Positions 1 to 6,572 of a stretch of 12,522 bases of DNA are shown piece by piece (position 1 is the first letter of the stretch; each line of letters starts with the position of its first letter). The DNA is from Candidatus Pacearchaeota archaeon. GTDB lineage: Archaea; Nanobdellota; Nanobdellia; Pacearchaeales; GW2011-AR1. The stretch covers positions 1 to 12,522 of the forward strand of contig NZCQ01000050.1 in assembly GCA_002688335.1 (NCBI GenBank). Reading direction: 5' to 3'. The translations under genes were made by a program, and so were the position numbers. Below the pieces are notes generated by a model that was not told the origin of the DNA, did no database searches, and worked only from the letters and a program-made list of their open reading frames with translations.

Positions 1-516
1 AAGAGACACCATAATGTTGGAGGATTGCCGGATAGAATGGAATTAGAAGTTGTTGAACCCTTTAGACACTTATTTAAGGATGAAGTTAGGAAGATGGCTA
101 GAGAGAAACTAGGAATGGGAGATGAGTTGGTTTATCGGCATCCCTCTCCAGGACCTGGATTGGCGATTCGCATTATGGGAGATGTTACCAGCGAGAAATT
201 GGATATACTGAGGAGAGCTGATTTTATTTTAAATGATGAAATTAGAGAGAGGGGATTATATCGTGAGATTGATCAGGCCTTTGCTGGATTAAGTAGTAAT
301 AAAACAACAGGTGTTATGGGCGATGAAGGAACATATGAGGGAGAGATAAGAATAAGGACGATCTGTTCTAATGATTTTATGACTGCAGATGTTTTTAGGT
401 ATGAGTGGGATGATTTACAAGCGATATCAAATAGGATAGTTAGCGAGATAAAGGGCGTGAATCGTGTTTCTTATGATATATCTCAAAAACCTCCTGCAAC
501 AATTGAGTGGGAATAG
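1..516 (+). CDS. guaA: GMP synthase, ATP-pyrophosphatase/dimerisation C-terminal part (5' truncated by window)
   Basis: The reading frame is open from base 1 and ends at TAG 514-516, giving about 171 residues of the C-terminal part. GMP synthase converts XMP, ATP and ammonia to GMP in purine synthesis. Family hallmarks are visible: the HHNVGGLP stretch at the very start, HPSPGPGLAIRIMG around residues 55-68, and the invariant C-terminus KPPATIEWE. This is the end of the ATP-pyrophosphatase domain plus the dimerisation domain. Archaea often encode the glutaminase and synthetase halves as separate genes; the missing 5' part prevents deciding which arrangement applies here. No partner gene follows: the next 211 bp are non-coding, so guaA ends its transcription unit. 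No disruption is seen and identification is secure. Confidence 0.96.
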   Translation, partial: KRHHNVGGLPDRMELEVVEPFRHLFKDEVRKMAREKLGMGDELVYRHPSPGPGLAIRIMGDVTSEKLDILRRADFILNDEIRERGLYREIDQAFAGLSSNKTTGVMGDEGTYEGEIRIRTICSNDFMTADVFRYEWDDLQAISNRIVSEIKGVNRVSYDISQKPPATIEWE

Positions 517-562
517 TGAGATAGAGAATTTTGCAAGAACACAAAAATCAAAACTCCCTAAG

Positions 563-612
563 AAGAACTTTGCTCAAATTTCTTTCGTAAATCGCAATTA
601 TGCAAGGTTCTT
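563..612 (+). other. Imperfect stem-loop in guaA 3' intergenic region
   Basis: AAGAACTTTGC (563-573) pairs with GCAAGGTTCTT (602-612) over 11 positions with one G-U wobble, leaving a 28-nt loop. It lies in the 517-727 gap, which holds no convincing gene. It may be a 3' end processing or termination structure of the guaA mRNA, or a remnant of something older. No box C/D, H/ACA or tRNA signature was found here. Confidence 0.3.
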
Positions 613-693
613 AATAAGAAAAAATATAACTTGTAAAGTTAAATTGGATTTAAATAACTTTTGTGGTGGGATGGTAGTATTAGGGTGAGGGAT

Positions 694-703
694 AATTTAT
701 AAG
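694..703 (+). promoter_or_regulatory. Archaeal TATA box for the 728-1150 gene
   Basis: AATTTATAAG has the TTTATAA core at 696-702, centred about 29 nt before the ATG at 728. That spacing predicts transcription starting at or next to the start codon, so a leaderless mRNA. No Shine-Dalgarno sequence precedes the ATG. Confidence 0.6.
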
Positions 704-727
704 TTAGGGGGGTTTGTTTATGGTTTA

Positions 728-1150
728 ATGGAAAAAGGGCTGAGATTACCAAAGGATTTTTCTTTAGATATCTTTGTTGATGTTTTTATTAGGGAAAGTT
801 TGGAGCTTGTTAGATCGAATAAGAGGATTCCCTTAGATAAGTTTGACATTGATTTAAGAAACCAGATTTCTGGAAAATCTGGAGTTAGTGAAGATGTTGT
901 TAAATATTTGCACCACTCATTTTATTGGGAATTTTTTGATAATGGAGATAAGAATATATTAAATCGCATACAAGCCCCTCAAAATGGAGAAATAGGTTAT
1001 GTTGAGTTATCTCGAGATTATAATGAACGTGAGATTTCAGAATTGGTAGCATCTCATTTAGAGAAATATGTGAATTCAACGAATGGATGTGGCAAGGATC
1101 CTTATTTAGTAGCTCGTGTAAAAAGAATCAGTTTTCAAGAAGATTCTTGA
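728..1150 (+). CDS. Uncharacterised 140-aa soluble protein
   Basis: I do not recognise this protein. It is 140 residues, charged and mixed alpha/beta in character, with no membrane segment, signal peptide or clear metal-binding pattern. A single Cys sits in the G-C-G turn near residue 121. The ATG at 728 is chosen because a TATA box lies at 696-702; the earlier ATG at 720 hits a stop after two codons. Its 3' end overlaps the oppositely transcribed ERCC4 nuclease gene by 23 bp, with both stop codons inside or beside a palindrome. It appears to be a single-gene transcript. Its reality is supported by the well placed promoter and uninterrupted frame; function is unknown. Confidence 0.7.
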   Translation: MEKGLRLPKDFSLDIFVDVFIRESLELVRSNKRIPLDKFDIDLRNQISGKSGVSEDVVKYLHHSFYWEFFDNGDKNILNRIQAPQNGEIGYVELSRDYNEREISELVASHLEKYVNSTNGCGKDPYLVARVKRISFQEDS

Positions 1151-1793
1151 AAATCGCTGCCTGATTTTTTAAAATTTCTTTTAGTTCTTCTTCATTGGCG
1201 TTAAATGTTTGTTTTAATGTTTTAAATTTTTTTAATAACGCTTTAGATTTTTTAGGGCCTATATTGGGGAAGGATTCTAAGATGTATTCTTTTTGTTCTT
1301 CAATTGTTTTTGGGATTCTAGAATGTAATGATATGGGGGTTTTTGATTTTAATTGTTGTTTTGCTAGAGTTATTAAGTATTTAGAAGTTTCTTCATAATC
1401 TTTTGTTTGTATTATTGATGTGTTGTTGTTTGTCGATATAGATGTGACTAGCCCCCTGATAGCTTTAGAAATGTTTGTGTTTTCGTCTAGGACTTCTTGC
1501 AAGTTTCCTTCAATTATTAGTAATGATTTTGGATATTTTTCCATCTGTTTTAGCTGCTGAATTAGACGTTTGTTGATCATTGAGTTGATTAGATCTGAAA
1601 TTGTTTTTCTTTCGATTGCAATGTCTCCTATAAGGTAGTCTGCTATTTTTAGTGATTTTACTTGGAGTTTTACTTCTGCTGATTCATGGAGTGAAGATAA
1701 GACTAATGAATTCTTTTCATGAATGTCTGCTATTATTAAAGGGAGGATTTTTGGTTTGGTTTTTCTAGATGATTTGAATATGTTGTGGAGCAT
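1128..1793 (-). CDS. ERCC4/XPF-family structure-specific nuclease with helix-hairpin-helix (Hef nuclease half)
   Basis: This 221-aa protein carries the ERCC4 nuclease fold followed by a tandem helix-hairpin-helix region, the layout of archaeal XPF and of the C-terminal half of Hef. Such enzymes cut branched DNA (3' flaps, stalled forks). Catalytic-site residues visible are D23 and E26, G56-D57, the E61-R62-K63 triad and D67, followed by S-x-x-x-K-R-L-x-x-Q. The HhH motif is around residues 172-190 (F-P-N-I-G-P-K-K). One oddity is that the usual D-x-R-E reads D-I-H-E, so the Arg is His. No helicase domain is attached; a matching Hef-type helicase lies at 3737-5320 on the same strand. The start ATG lies 1 nt after the repaired stop of the ParB-like gene, implying co-transcription, although a TATA-like TTATAAATA at 1821-1829 could drive it separately. 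Confidence 0.88.
   Translation of the reverse strand: MLHNIFKSSRKTKPKILPLIIADIHEKNSLVLSSLHESAEVKLQVKSLKIADYLIGDIAIERKTISDLINSMINKRLIQQLKQMEKYPKSLLIIEGNLQEVLDENTNISKAIRGLVTSISTNNNTSIIQTKDYEETSKYLITLAKQQLKSKTPISLHSRIPKTIEEQKEYILESFPNIGPKKSKALLKKFKTLKQTFNANEEELKEILKNQAAIFKNLLEN
1132..1153. terminator. Palindrome in the convergent gene overlap, candidate bidirectional terminator
   Basis: TTTTCAAGAA (1132-1141), GA, TTCTTGAAAA (1144-1153) is a perfect 10+2+10 inverted repeat. As RNA, an 8-bp stem with a 6-nt loop is possible on either strand. It covers the overlap between the 728-1150 and 1128-1793 genes. T-runs follow in each direction: T6 at 1165-1170 on the plus strand, and the complement of A5 at 1120-1124 on the minus strand. 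The position and T-tracts suggest it ends both transcripts. Confidence 0.45.
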
Positions 1794-1794
1794 T

Positions 1795-2404
1795 TTATTT
1801 GTTTAAGTCAGATTTAATTTTATTTATAACTTCTTCAGCTGTTTTATTACAATAATCAACAATAATTCCATAACCAAATTTAGTAACAGCATTATGTACG
1901 GCAATAGCTGCCCATATACTCTGGAATTTTTTTACCCTCTATCATTCTCTTTGTTTTTTCTTTTACGGTTTGGAAATTGGGTTCTTTTGTAAAATGATTA
2001 TTTAAGATTATGCAATTTTCTCTAAGATTCTTCTTTATGACTTTATTATACAATAACTCTCCTTTTTCAATCAGTTTTTTAGCTTCTTCAATCTCTCTAT
2101 CTTTAGTGAAGACTATTGCTCTAATTAACGAGTTGGTAAGTGTTGCTGCGGTAGTTCTGTGAGTTCCATCTAATAAAAAATACTCAGATTCTTGGTGATG
2201 TTCTTCAAATTCTTTATATTTTCTAATCAGTTCTTTGTCAAGGTACTGGACGACTATCTCTCTAGGAATTACGGGACAAAAGGGAATCTCTGTTTCATTA
2301 CTTTTTCTATAAGCTTCAAAATATTGTTTTAGAGCTTGCTCACTATATATGGGAAAATCATTTAATGTAATGATTTGATTGGGATTTAGATTAATTATTT
2401 TCAT
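1795..2404 (-). pseudogene. ParB/sulfiredoxin-fold nuclease-like protein, frameshifted
   Basis: The unshifted frame gives 170 aa (2404 down to a TAA at 1892-1894), but the natural end lies further on. Removing one base from the T7 run at 1927-1933 (A7 in the mRNA) continues the protein through G-K-K-F-Q-S-I-W-A-A-I-A-V-H to a TAA at 1795-1797, for 202 aa in total and ending 1 nt before the nuclease ATG. The shift must lie between 1895 and 1938. Residues 77-87 (L-L-D-G-T-H-R-T-T-A-A) match the ParB-like D-G-x-H-R motif, which in this fold lines a nucleotide or DNA processing site. The N-terminus (N-P-N-Q-I, F-P-I-Y) is also typical of such proteins. Function beyond the fold is unknown. It could be a true pseudogene, a sequencing error in a homopolymer, or less likely a +1 programmed shift. 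Confidence 0.75.
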
Positions 2405-2423
2405 GGTTTTATTGGATTTAGAT

Positions 2424-2434
2424 GATTTATAAAG
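2424..2434 (-). promoter_or_regulatory. TATA box for the ParB-like/ERCC4 operon
   Basis: The palindromic TTTATAAA at 2426-2433 is centred about 25 nt upstream of the minus-strand ATG at 2404, fitting a leaderless transcript that would carry the ParB-like gene and the nuclease gene. Confidence 0.6.
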
Positions 2435-2461
2435 CTTGGTGAAAACTAGAAAGGCCAGAGG

Positions 2462-2472
2462 TTTTTTAAATT
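2462..2472 (+). promoter_or_regulatory. Probable TATA box for the flavin oxidoreductase gene
   Basis: The A/T-only stretch TTTTTTAAATT is centred about 25 nt before the ATG at 2492. This favours ATG 2492 over the TTG at 2483 as the start. It is weaker than the other TATA boxes in the window. Confidence 0.4.
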
Positions 2473-2491
2473 ATTGTAGTTTTTGAATAAT

Positions 2492-3642
2492 ATGAAAAAG
2501 AGGCATGGATCAAAGAAGGTGCATGATGTTATAATTATTGGAGGGGGCATTGCAGGTCTTTCTTGTGCGAGAAGATTACAGGATAATGGTGAATCTTTTA
2601 TTATGATAACTCCCGAAGTTGGTGGTAGGATGCTTCTTTCAAAGAAAGGAGATGTTAATTATGGAGCATATTTAGTCACAGATTATTATAAAAATTTTAA
2701 TAAATATGCTACCCTTACTAAAAAGATATCTTTTAGTGATCTAAAGTTTCACCTCGGGAACAGAGATTATTCTTTTTTTAATAAATATCTTTTTATATAT
2801 ATGGGCCAATTATTTCGCTTTTATAAGACATTGTATCGTTTTTCGAGAGAATATGAAAAGTTTAGGGAAAACTCATTAATTATGTCTCAAAAAGAAGCGC
2901 TTATGAAAAATGATTTCTTATTTAATTTATATAAACAACCTGCAAAAAAATTTGTAAAGCGGCATAAGATGGAAGATATTGTTAATAAAGTCATTGGACA
3001 ACCTGTATATGCTATTACTTTTTCTTCAATAAAAGATGGGCAAGCTTTTTCTTTTTTTCATGCATGTTTATTGCTTAATTCAAATATGCACGAGTTCAAA
3101 TTTGATTTCGAGAAAATTACTAAAGGTTATAAAAAAAGAATTATAAATGATGAGATAAAATCTATTAAAAAAGAAGGAGAAGTTTATGTTTTAAAAGGGA
3201 ATGCTGGGAGATTATATTTTTCTAGAAAGGTTGTTGTTGCAACTCCAATACAGGTTTCGAAGAAATTATTGAAACTTAAAAAGATGAATAAGGTAGTAAA
3301 TGCTTATATGTATCACTTAGAGGGTTCGATAAGGAAAGAATGGGAATCAAAGGATTTTCAATTATTTTCTCCAGATCATAATGTTTGTGTTATAGCTCGC
3401 CAAACTGATAAAACATTTTTAGTTTATTCTAAGAAGAAGCCAAATCTTAAGAGATATTTTAAAAAATATAAAATTATTTACAAAAAGTCTTGGCGTCAGC
3501 ATTTACTTCCTTAGGGAACGTACTTTTTGATTGTGAGCAGAAAGAGAATTTATATATGATTGGAGATTGTAATCTTTGTGGACTTGAAGACAGTTTTATT
3601 ACGGGAGTATATGCGGCGAATAGGATCTTAAATAAAGTATAA
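2492..3642 (+). pseudogene. FAD-dependent amine-oxidase/protoporphyrinogen-oxidase-like oxidoreductase, frameshifted
   Basis: The N-terminus shows an FAD-binding Rossmann motif, V-I-I-I-G-G-G-I-A-G-L (GxGxxG at residues 17-22), followed by the G-G-R signature at 44-46 typical of the amine oxidase superfamily. The first frame stops at 3512-3514. However, the frame one register over carries the family's C-terminal FAD motif, L-Y-M-I-G-D-C then S-F-I-T-G-V-Y-A-A-N-R-I-L, and ends at TAA 3640-3642. Restoring one missing base between 3472 and 3487 (the A-run at 3470-3473 or 3482-3486) gives about 383 aa, with G-D at 358-359. The second frame has a stop at 3469-3471, so the break lies between 3472 and 3514. 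Substrate is unknown. The gene appears more A/T-rich in codon choice than its neighbours, and it faces the helicase gene convergently. Decay or a sequencing indel are both possible. Confidence 0.8.
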
Positions 3643-3736
3643 ACGAGGAAGAAATGACGATTTAAGAGATTAGGATCTATCCCTCCTTATGAACATTGAA
3701 AGTACATATAAAATTTATTATTCTTTCTCACTTCAT

Positions 3737-5320
3737 TTAAAACAAAGTCTTCTGTTTTTTATTAAAGACACCTAATGGTTTCTTTGATGATTCTTCTTTT
3801 ATATTTAGCTTTCCATCATCAAGATCTTTTTTAATAGATTCTATGGAATCATACATCTTTTTCTCTCTAGATCTTGATGCATAATAAAAGATTTCATCTA
3901 GAGTGTCTAAGGTTAATAGAATGGTTAGTTTTCCTTTCATAAGTCTTGCAGTTCTTCCAGCTCGTTGTATTTTTCTTATGGCTGAGGGAATTGGTTCATA
4001 GAAGATAACTGAATTAACTTCTGGAATGTCTAAACCTTCTTCTGCAATTGATGTTGCGACGATGGTGTTTATTTCTCCGCTTCTAAATTTATCCATAATC
4101 TCTTGTTGTTCTTTTTGAGATAATCCTGAATTTTCTTTTTTTGCTTGTCCAACAAACATGCTTGCCCTAATTCCTTCTATTTTGTTTAATTCTTCTGTTA
4201 TCTTGTATACTGTGTCTCTGTATTGGGAGAAGATTATTGTCTTGTTTTTTGGAGATTCTTCTATCAGGGATTTTAGTTCTAATAATTTTGGATGCTCGAG
4301 ATTTCTTGAGATTAATTCATTTATTAATGTGTGGGCTTTTGTGAAGTTGGGGTTTTTAATTAATTGTTGAACTGCTTTTGATTGTTTTTTTGCTGCTTGT
4401 TCATAGATAGATTTTATGTATTTTTGAGATGCATAGAGAGTTTGAGTTTCAAATAACTCTATTAAATGGGATATTTTTATTGCTTGTGCGGAAGCAGTTA
4501 CTCCTCCGAATAGGTTGAAATTTCTATTTCCAGATCTAAGCTGATTCATAAGATTTGCTTGTAATTCTAATATGTTTGTTTTAGTTGGAGGTTTGAAAAG
4601 TAGTTTTCTGTTTTTTAATTCTAAGATTTTTCTTTCGTAAATTGTTTTAATTAATTTTGAGATTTCTTTGAATGATTCTGGAAATTCTATTTTAATTATG
4701 TTAAACTCTAGTTCTTGAAGGTATGTTGAAACATCTGATGATTCTCTTGTTCTAAGTTCTATTGTTTCAATGCCTAGATTTTCTGCTATTTGTTTAATTG
4801 TTTTCTTGTTAGTTCCAGGACTTGCAGTGAGTCCTAGTACTTTTTGGAATTTTGCTTGTTCCTTGTATGTTTCGGCAATTTTTGTATATGCATAATTTTT
4901 TAGGCAGCGATGAGATTCGTCTATTATTAGGAGAGAAACTTCTTCTAGATTGTATAGGTTTTTTTCAAGATCATTTCTGATGCATTGAGGAGTTGAGAAT
5001 ATGATGTCCGAGGTTTCCCATAAACCTTTTCTCTTTTCTGCAGAAGTTTTTCCAGTGAATAATATTAGTTCTGCAAATAGTTCTGGAAGATGTTTTTGGA
5101 AGTAGGATAAATGTTGTTCTGCTAAAGGTCTTGTTGGTGCGAGGAAGAGAGTTTTTGTTCCCGGATTTTTCTTTTGAGTGTGAATGGATAGCATTAGTGC
5201 TATTAGGGTTTTTCCTAATCCCGTTGGAAGGACAACTAATGTGTTCTTTTCTTTAGCTATTTCAAAAATATCTTGTTGATATTTCCTAGGTTTTATATTT
5301 GAGAGGATTTGGTTTGGCAT
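3737..5320 (-). CDS. Hef/MPH1-type superfamily 2 DNA helicase without nuclease domain
   Basis: This 527-aa ATP-dependent DNA helicase resembles the helicase half of archaeal Hef and of eukaryotic FANCM/Mph1, which remodel stalled forks and branched DNA. Motifs in order are Q-x-x-Q with Walker A P-T-G-L-G-K-T (32-38), A-P-T-R-P-L-A (61-67), Walker B D-E-S-H (134-137) followed by R-C-L-K-N-Y-A-Y, motif III G-L-T-A-S-P-G (about 162-168), a family-specific helical insert (about 200-350), then the second RecA domain with T-I-I-F-S-Q-Y, A-T-S-I-A-E-E-G-L-D and motif VI Q-R-A-G-R-T-A-R. The C-terminus ends in Q-K-T-L-F, which resembles a PCNA-interacting tail (inference). A start at 5413 would add 31 residues that overlap the upstream gene and match nothing, so ATG 5318-5320 with its TATA box at 5341-5352 is preferred. 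The nuclease partner is at 1128-1793. Confidence 0.92.
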   Translation of the reverse strand: MPNQILSNIKPRKYQQDIFEIAKEKNTLVVLPTGLGKTLIALMLSIHTQKKNPGTKTLFLAPTRPLAEQHLSYFQKHLPELFAELILFTGKTSAEKRKGLWETSDIIFSTPQCIRNDLEKNLYNLEEVSLLIIDESHRCLKNYAYTKIAETYKEQAKFQKVLGLTASPGTNKKTIKQIAENLGIETIELRTRESSDVSTYLQELEFNIIKIEFPESFKEISKLIKTIYERKILELKNRKLLFKPPTKTNILELQANLMNQLRSGNRNFNLFGGVTASAQAIKISHLIELFETQTLYASQKYIKSIYEQAAKKQSKAVQQLIKNPNFTKAHTLINELISRNLEHPKLLELKSLIEESPKNKTIIFSQYRDTVYKITEELNKIEGIRASMFVGQAKKENSGLSQKEQQEIMDKFRSGEINTIVATSIAEEGLDIPEVNSVIFYEPIPSAIRKIQRAGRTARLMKGKLTILLTLDTLDEIFYYASRSREKKMYDSIESIKKDLDDGKLNIKEESSKKPLGVFNKKQKTLF

Positions 5321-5340
5321 GATACTTGAAAAGGGAATAA

Positions 5341-5352
5341 GAAGTATATTAA
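5341..5352 (-). promoter_or_regulatory. TATA box supporting the helicase start at 5320
   Basis: On the minus strand, CTTAATATACTT is centred about 27 nt before the ATG at 5320. It lies in the short gap between this start and the stop codon of the upstream membrane gene, so the helicase can be transcribed alone as a leaderless mRNA. Confidence 0.5.
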
Positions 5353-5355
5353 GAT

Positions 5356-6066
5356 TTAGAAAATAATCATCAGTCCTAAACTTGTTAAGAAAATTATTAC
5401 CATAAGGATCCACCCTAAATAGGCTCCGTAGAATAGCTTTGTTCCATCAAGATTGCCTAGAGGGAGAAGATTCCATGCTCCATAGTATATGGAGAAGGTT
5501 GTTAGGAGAGTTCCTTCAGGGAATCCTAAGGAGTTTATTATTAGGCCGATTAGTGCTAAGGCTAGCAGAGCATAGAATCCTGATGCGGAAGTGTATGCTA
5601 GGTCCTCTTCGTTTATGAATTCTGGTTCTTTTTTTTGGGCTCTTCTTTGTCCTGCCGCTCTTAGTAATCTTCTTGTTTCGACGTTTTCTGCGTTAAATTG
5701 AAGGAATGTTAGAGGCTTTATATACCCTAGAGAGAATAAAGCTAAGAAGAAAGGAAAGACTAATCCTAATGGAAACGGTTTTTTTAGATAAGATCTCTTG
5801 TAATAACCCCATCTTCTGAATTCTAAGATTGTATGTTCTATTTTTATTGAGTAATGATTGGCAATTATCTTTTTGGTTAGGATGTTTGTGAAAATGATTA
5901 TAGTGAATATTGCTAGAATGGTTATGATTGTTGGAGAGTCTGTTGGAAGAATGGGAATGAAGCTGATGAATGAGGAAATAATTATTATGACAATGATCCA
6001 GGCTAGCTCTTTTTTTGAAAATAGTCTGTTTTTTGTGGGTTTTTTGGTTTTCTTGGTTTTTCCCAT
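5356..6066 (-). CDS. M50/site-2-protease-like membrane protein lacking the HExxH zinc site
   Basis: This 236-aa integral membrane protein has a basic N-terminus (G-K-T-K-K-T-K-K) and about five or six hydrophobic segments (22-40, 47-63, 97-112, 162-180, 186-198, 216-236). The layout matches archaeal M50 metalloproteases: N-terminal F-S-x-K-E-L, a central helix where the catalytic HExxHK normally lies, and a C-terminal N-x-x-P-x-x-x-L-D-G motif (N199-L-L-P-L-G-N-L-D-G208). At the HExxH position the sequence reads T-N-I-L-T (60-64) followed by K-K-I-I-A-N-H-Y, so both His ligands and the catalytic Glu are gone while the second motif is kept. An inactive, chaperone-like or binding role is plausible. 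The ATG at 6064-6066 has a TATA box about 25 nt upstream. Confidence 0.75.
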   Translation of the reverse strand: MGKTKKTKKPTKNRLFSKKELAWIIVIIIISSFISFIPILPTDSPTIITILAIFTIIIFTNILTKKIIANHYSIKIEHTILEFRRWGYYKRSYLKKPFPLGLVFPFFLALFSLGYIKPLTFLQFNAENVETRRLLRAAGQRRAQKKEPEFINEEDLAYTSASGFYALLALALIGLIINSLGFPEGTLLTTFSIYYGAWNLLPLGNLDGTKLFYGAYLGWILMVIIFLTSLGLMIIF

Positions 6067-6086
6067 CTTTGTAGTTGGGAAATTAA

Positions 6087-6095
6087 TAATATAAA
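6087..6095 (-). promoter_or_regulatory. TATA box for the M50-like gene
   Basis: On the minus strand, TTTATATTA is centred about 25 nt before the ATG at 6066. It is divergent from the PRC-barrel promoter, with about 50 bp between the two boxes. Confidence 0.5.
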
Positions 6096-6148
6096 TGTTG
6101 TGGGTTGTTTTGTATGTGGTTTAATAGCTTGGATGGTTTATAGAAAAG

Positions 6149-6157
6149 TATATAAAG
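6149..6157 (+). promoter_or_regulatory. TATA box for the PRC-barrel gene
   Basis: TATATAAAG, preceded by the purine-rich BRE-like GAAAAG, is centred about 26 nt before the ATG at 6178. This is one of the clearest archaeal promoters in the window and predicts a leaderless mRNA. Confidence 0.65.
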
Positions 6158-6177
6158 ATAATTTGGATTTTTAGAAT

Positions 6178-6501
6178 ATGTTGAAGATAAAAAGGGTAAG
6201 CGATGTGATTGGGAAGAAGGTTTTTACTGATACAGGGGATTTGTTTGGGGAGGTTGAGGAGAGTAATCTTGTTGAGAATAAGATTGATAGCTGGAGGATT
6301 CGGATTGCGGGCTCTTTGGGAAGTTTTCTTGGAGGGGCCAAGGGAGTTATTATCCCTCATCAGTTTGTTCGTGCTATAGGTGATGTTGTTATAGTTAGTA
6401 AGTCTAGTCTTCCGTTGGAAGAGGATGAGAGGATAGAGGAGACTGTTGATTTAAGTGATGAGGATTCTGATGGTGGGAATGTGGAAGTCCCGGTTATGTG
6501 A
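6178..6501 (+). CDS. PRC-barrel domain protein
   Basis: This 107-aa protein has a PRC-barrel beta-fold over residues 4-78, seen as V-S-D-V-I-G-K-K-V-F-T-D-T-G-D-L-F-G-E-V-E near the N-terminus and V-I-I-P-H-Q-F-V-R-A-I-G-D-V-V-I-V in the second half. The tail is strongly acidic (residues 79-100, many Asp/Glu). Archaeal single-domain PRC proteins are common; some are linked to RNA metabolism or to cell division (CdpB types), but no specific role is shown here. Its promoter is its own, and it is followed 71 bp later by the membrane-protein cluster, which also has its own TATA box. Confidence 0.8.
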   Translation: MLKIKRVSDVIGKKVFTDTGDLFGEVEESNLVENKIDSWRIRIAGSLGSFLGGAKGVIIPHQFVRAIGDVVIVSKSSLPLEEDERIEETVDLSDEDSDGGNVEVPVM

Positions 6502-6530
6502 TTTTTGGTTTTGAGATAAGTGCAAGAAAG

Positions 6531-6539
6531 TTTATAAAT
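6531..6539 (+). promoter_or_regulatory. TATA box for the first membrane-protein gene
   Basis: TTTATAAAT, preceded by a BRE-like AAGAAAG, is centred about 38 nt before the ATG at 6573. It predicts a short leader of about 10-14 nt, with a weak purine-rich GAAAAGAAG just before the ATG. Confidence 0.55.
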
Positions 6540-6572
6540 CTAGAGAGACTGTGTAATTAAAAAGAAAAGAAG

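Noticed and set aside
464..688. Open frame of 74 codons overlapping the end of guaA
   Set aside because: It begins inside guaA in another frame, has no promoter or SD, and its composition is that of non-coding A/T-rich DNA.
1821..1829. TTATAAATA on the minus strand as a dedicated promoter of the ERCC4 gene
   Set aside because: The spacing is slightly long and the bases encode part of the repaired ParB-like tail (V-I-N-K). An internal promoter remains possible but is not separable from coding sequence.
5321..5413. Upstream ATG extending the helicase by 31 residues
   Set aside because: The extension overlaps the M50-like gene by 58 bp, matches no helicase sequence, and the ATG at 5320 has a correctly spaced TATA box.
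5858..6360. Short open frames at 5858-6094 (+) and 6121-6360 (-)
   Set aside because: They lie opposite the M50-like and PRC-barrel genes respectively, which have recognisable motifs and promoters.
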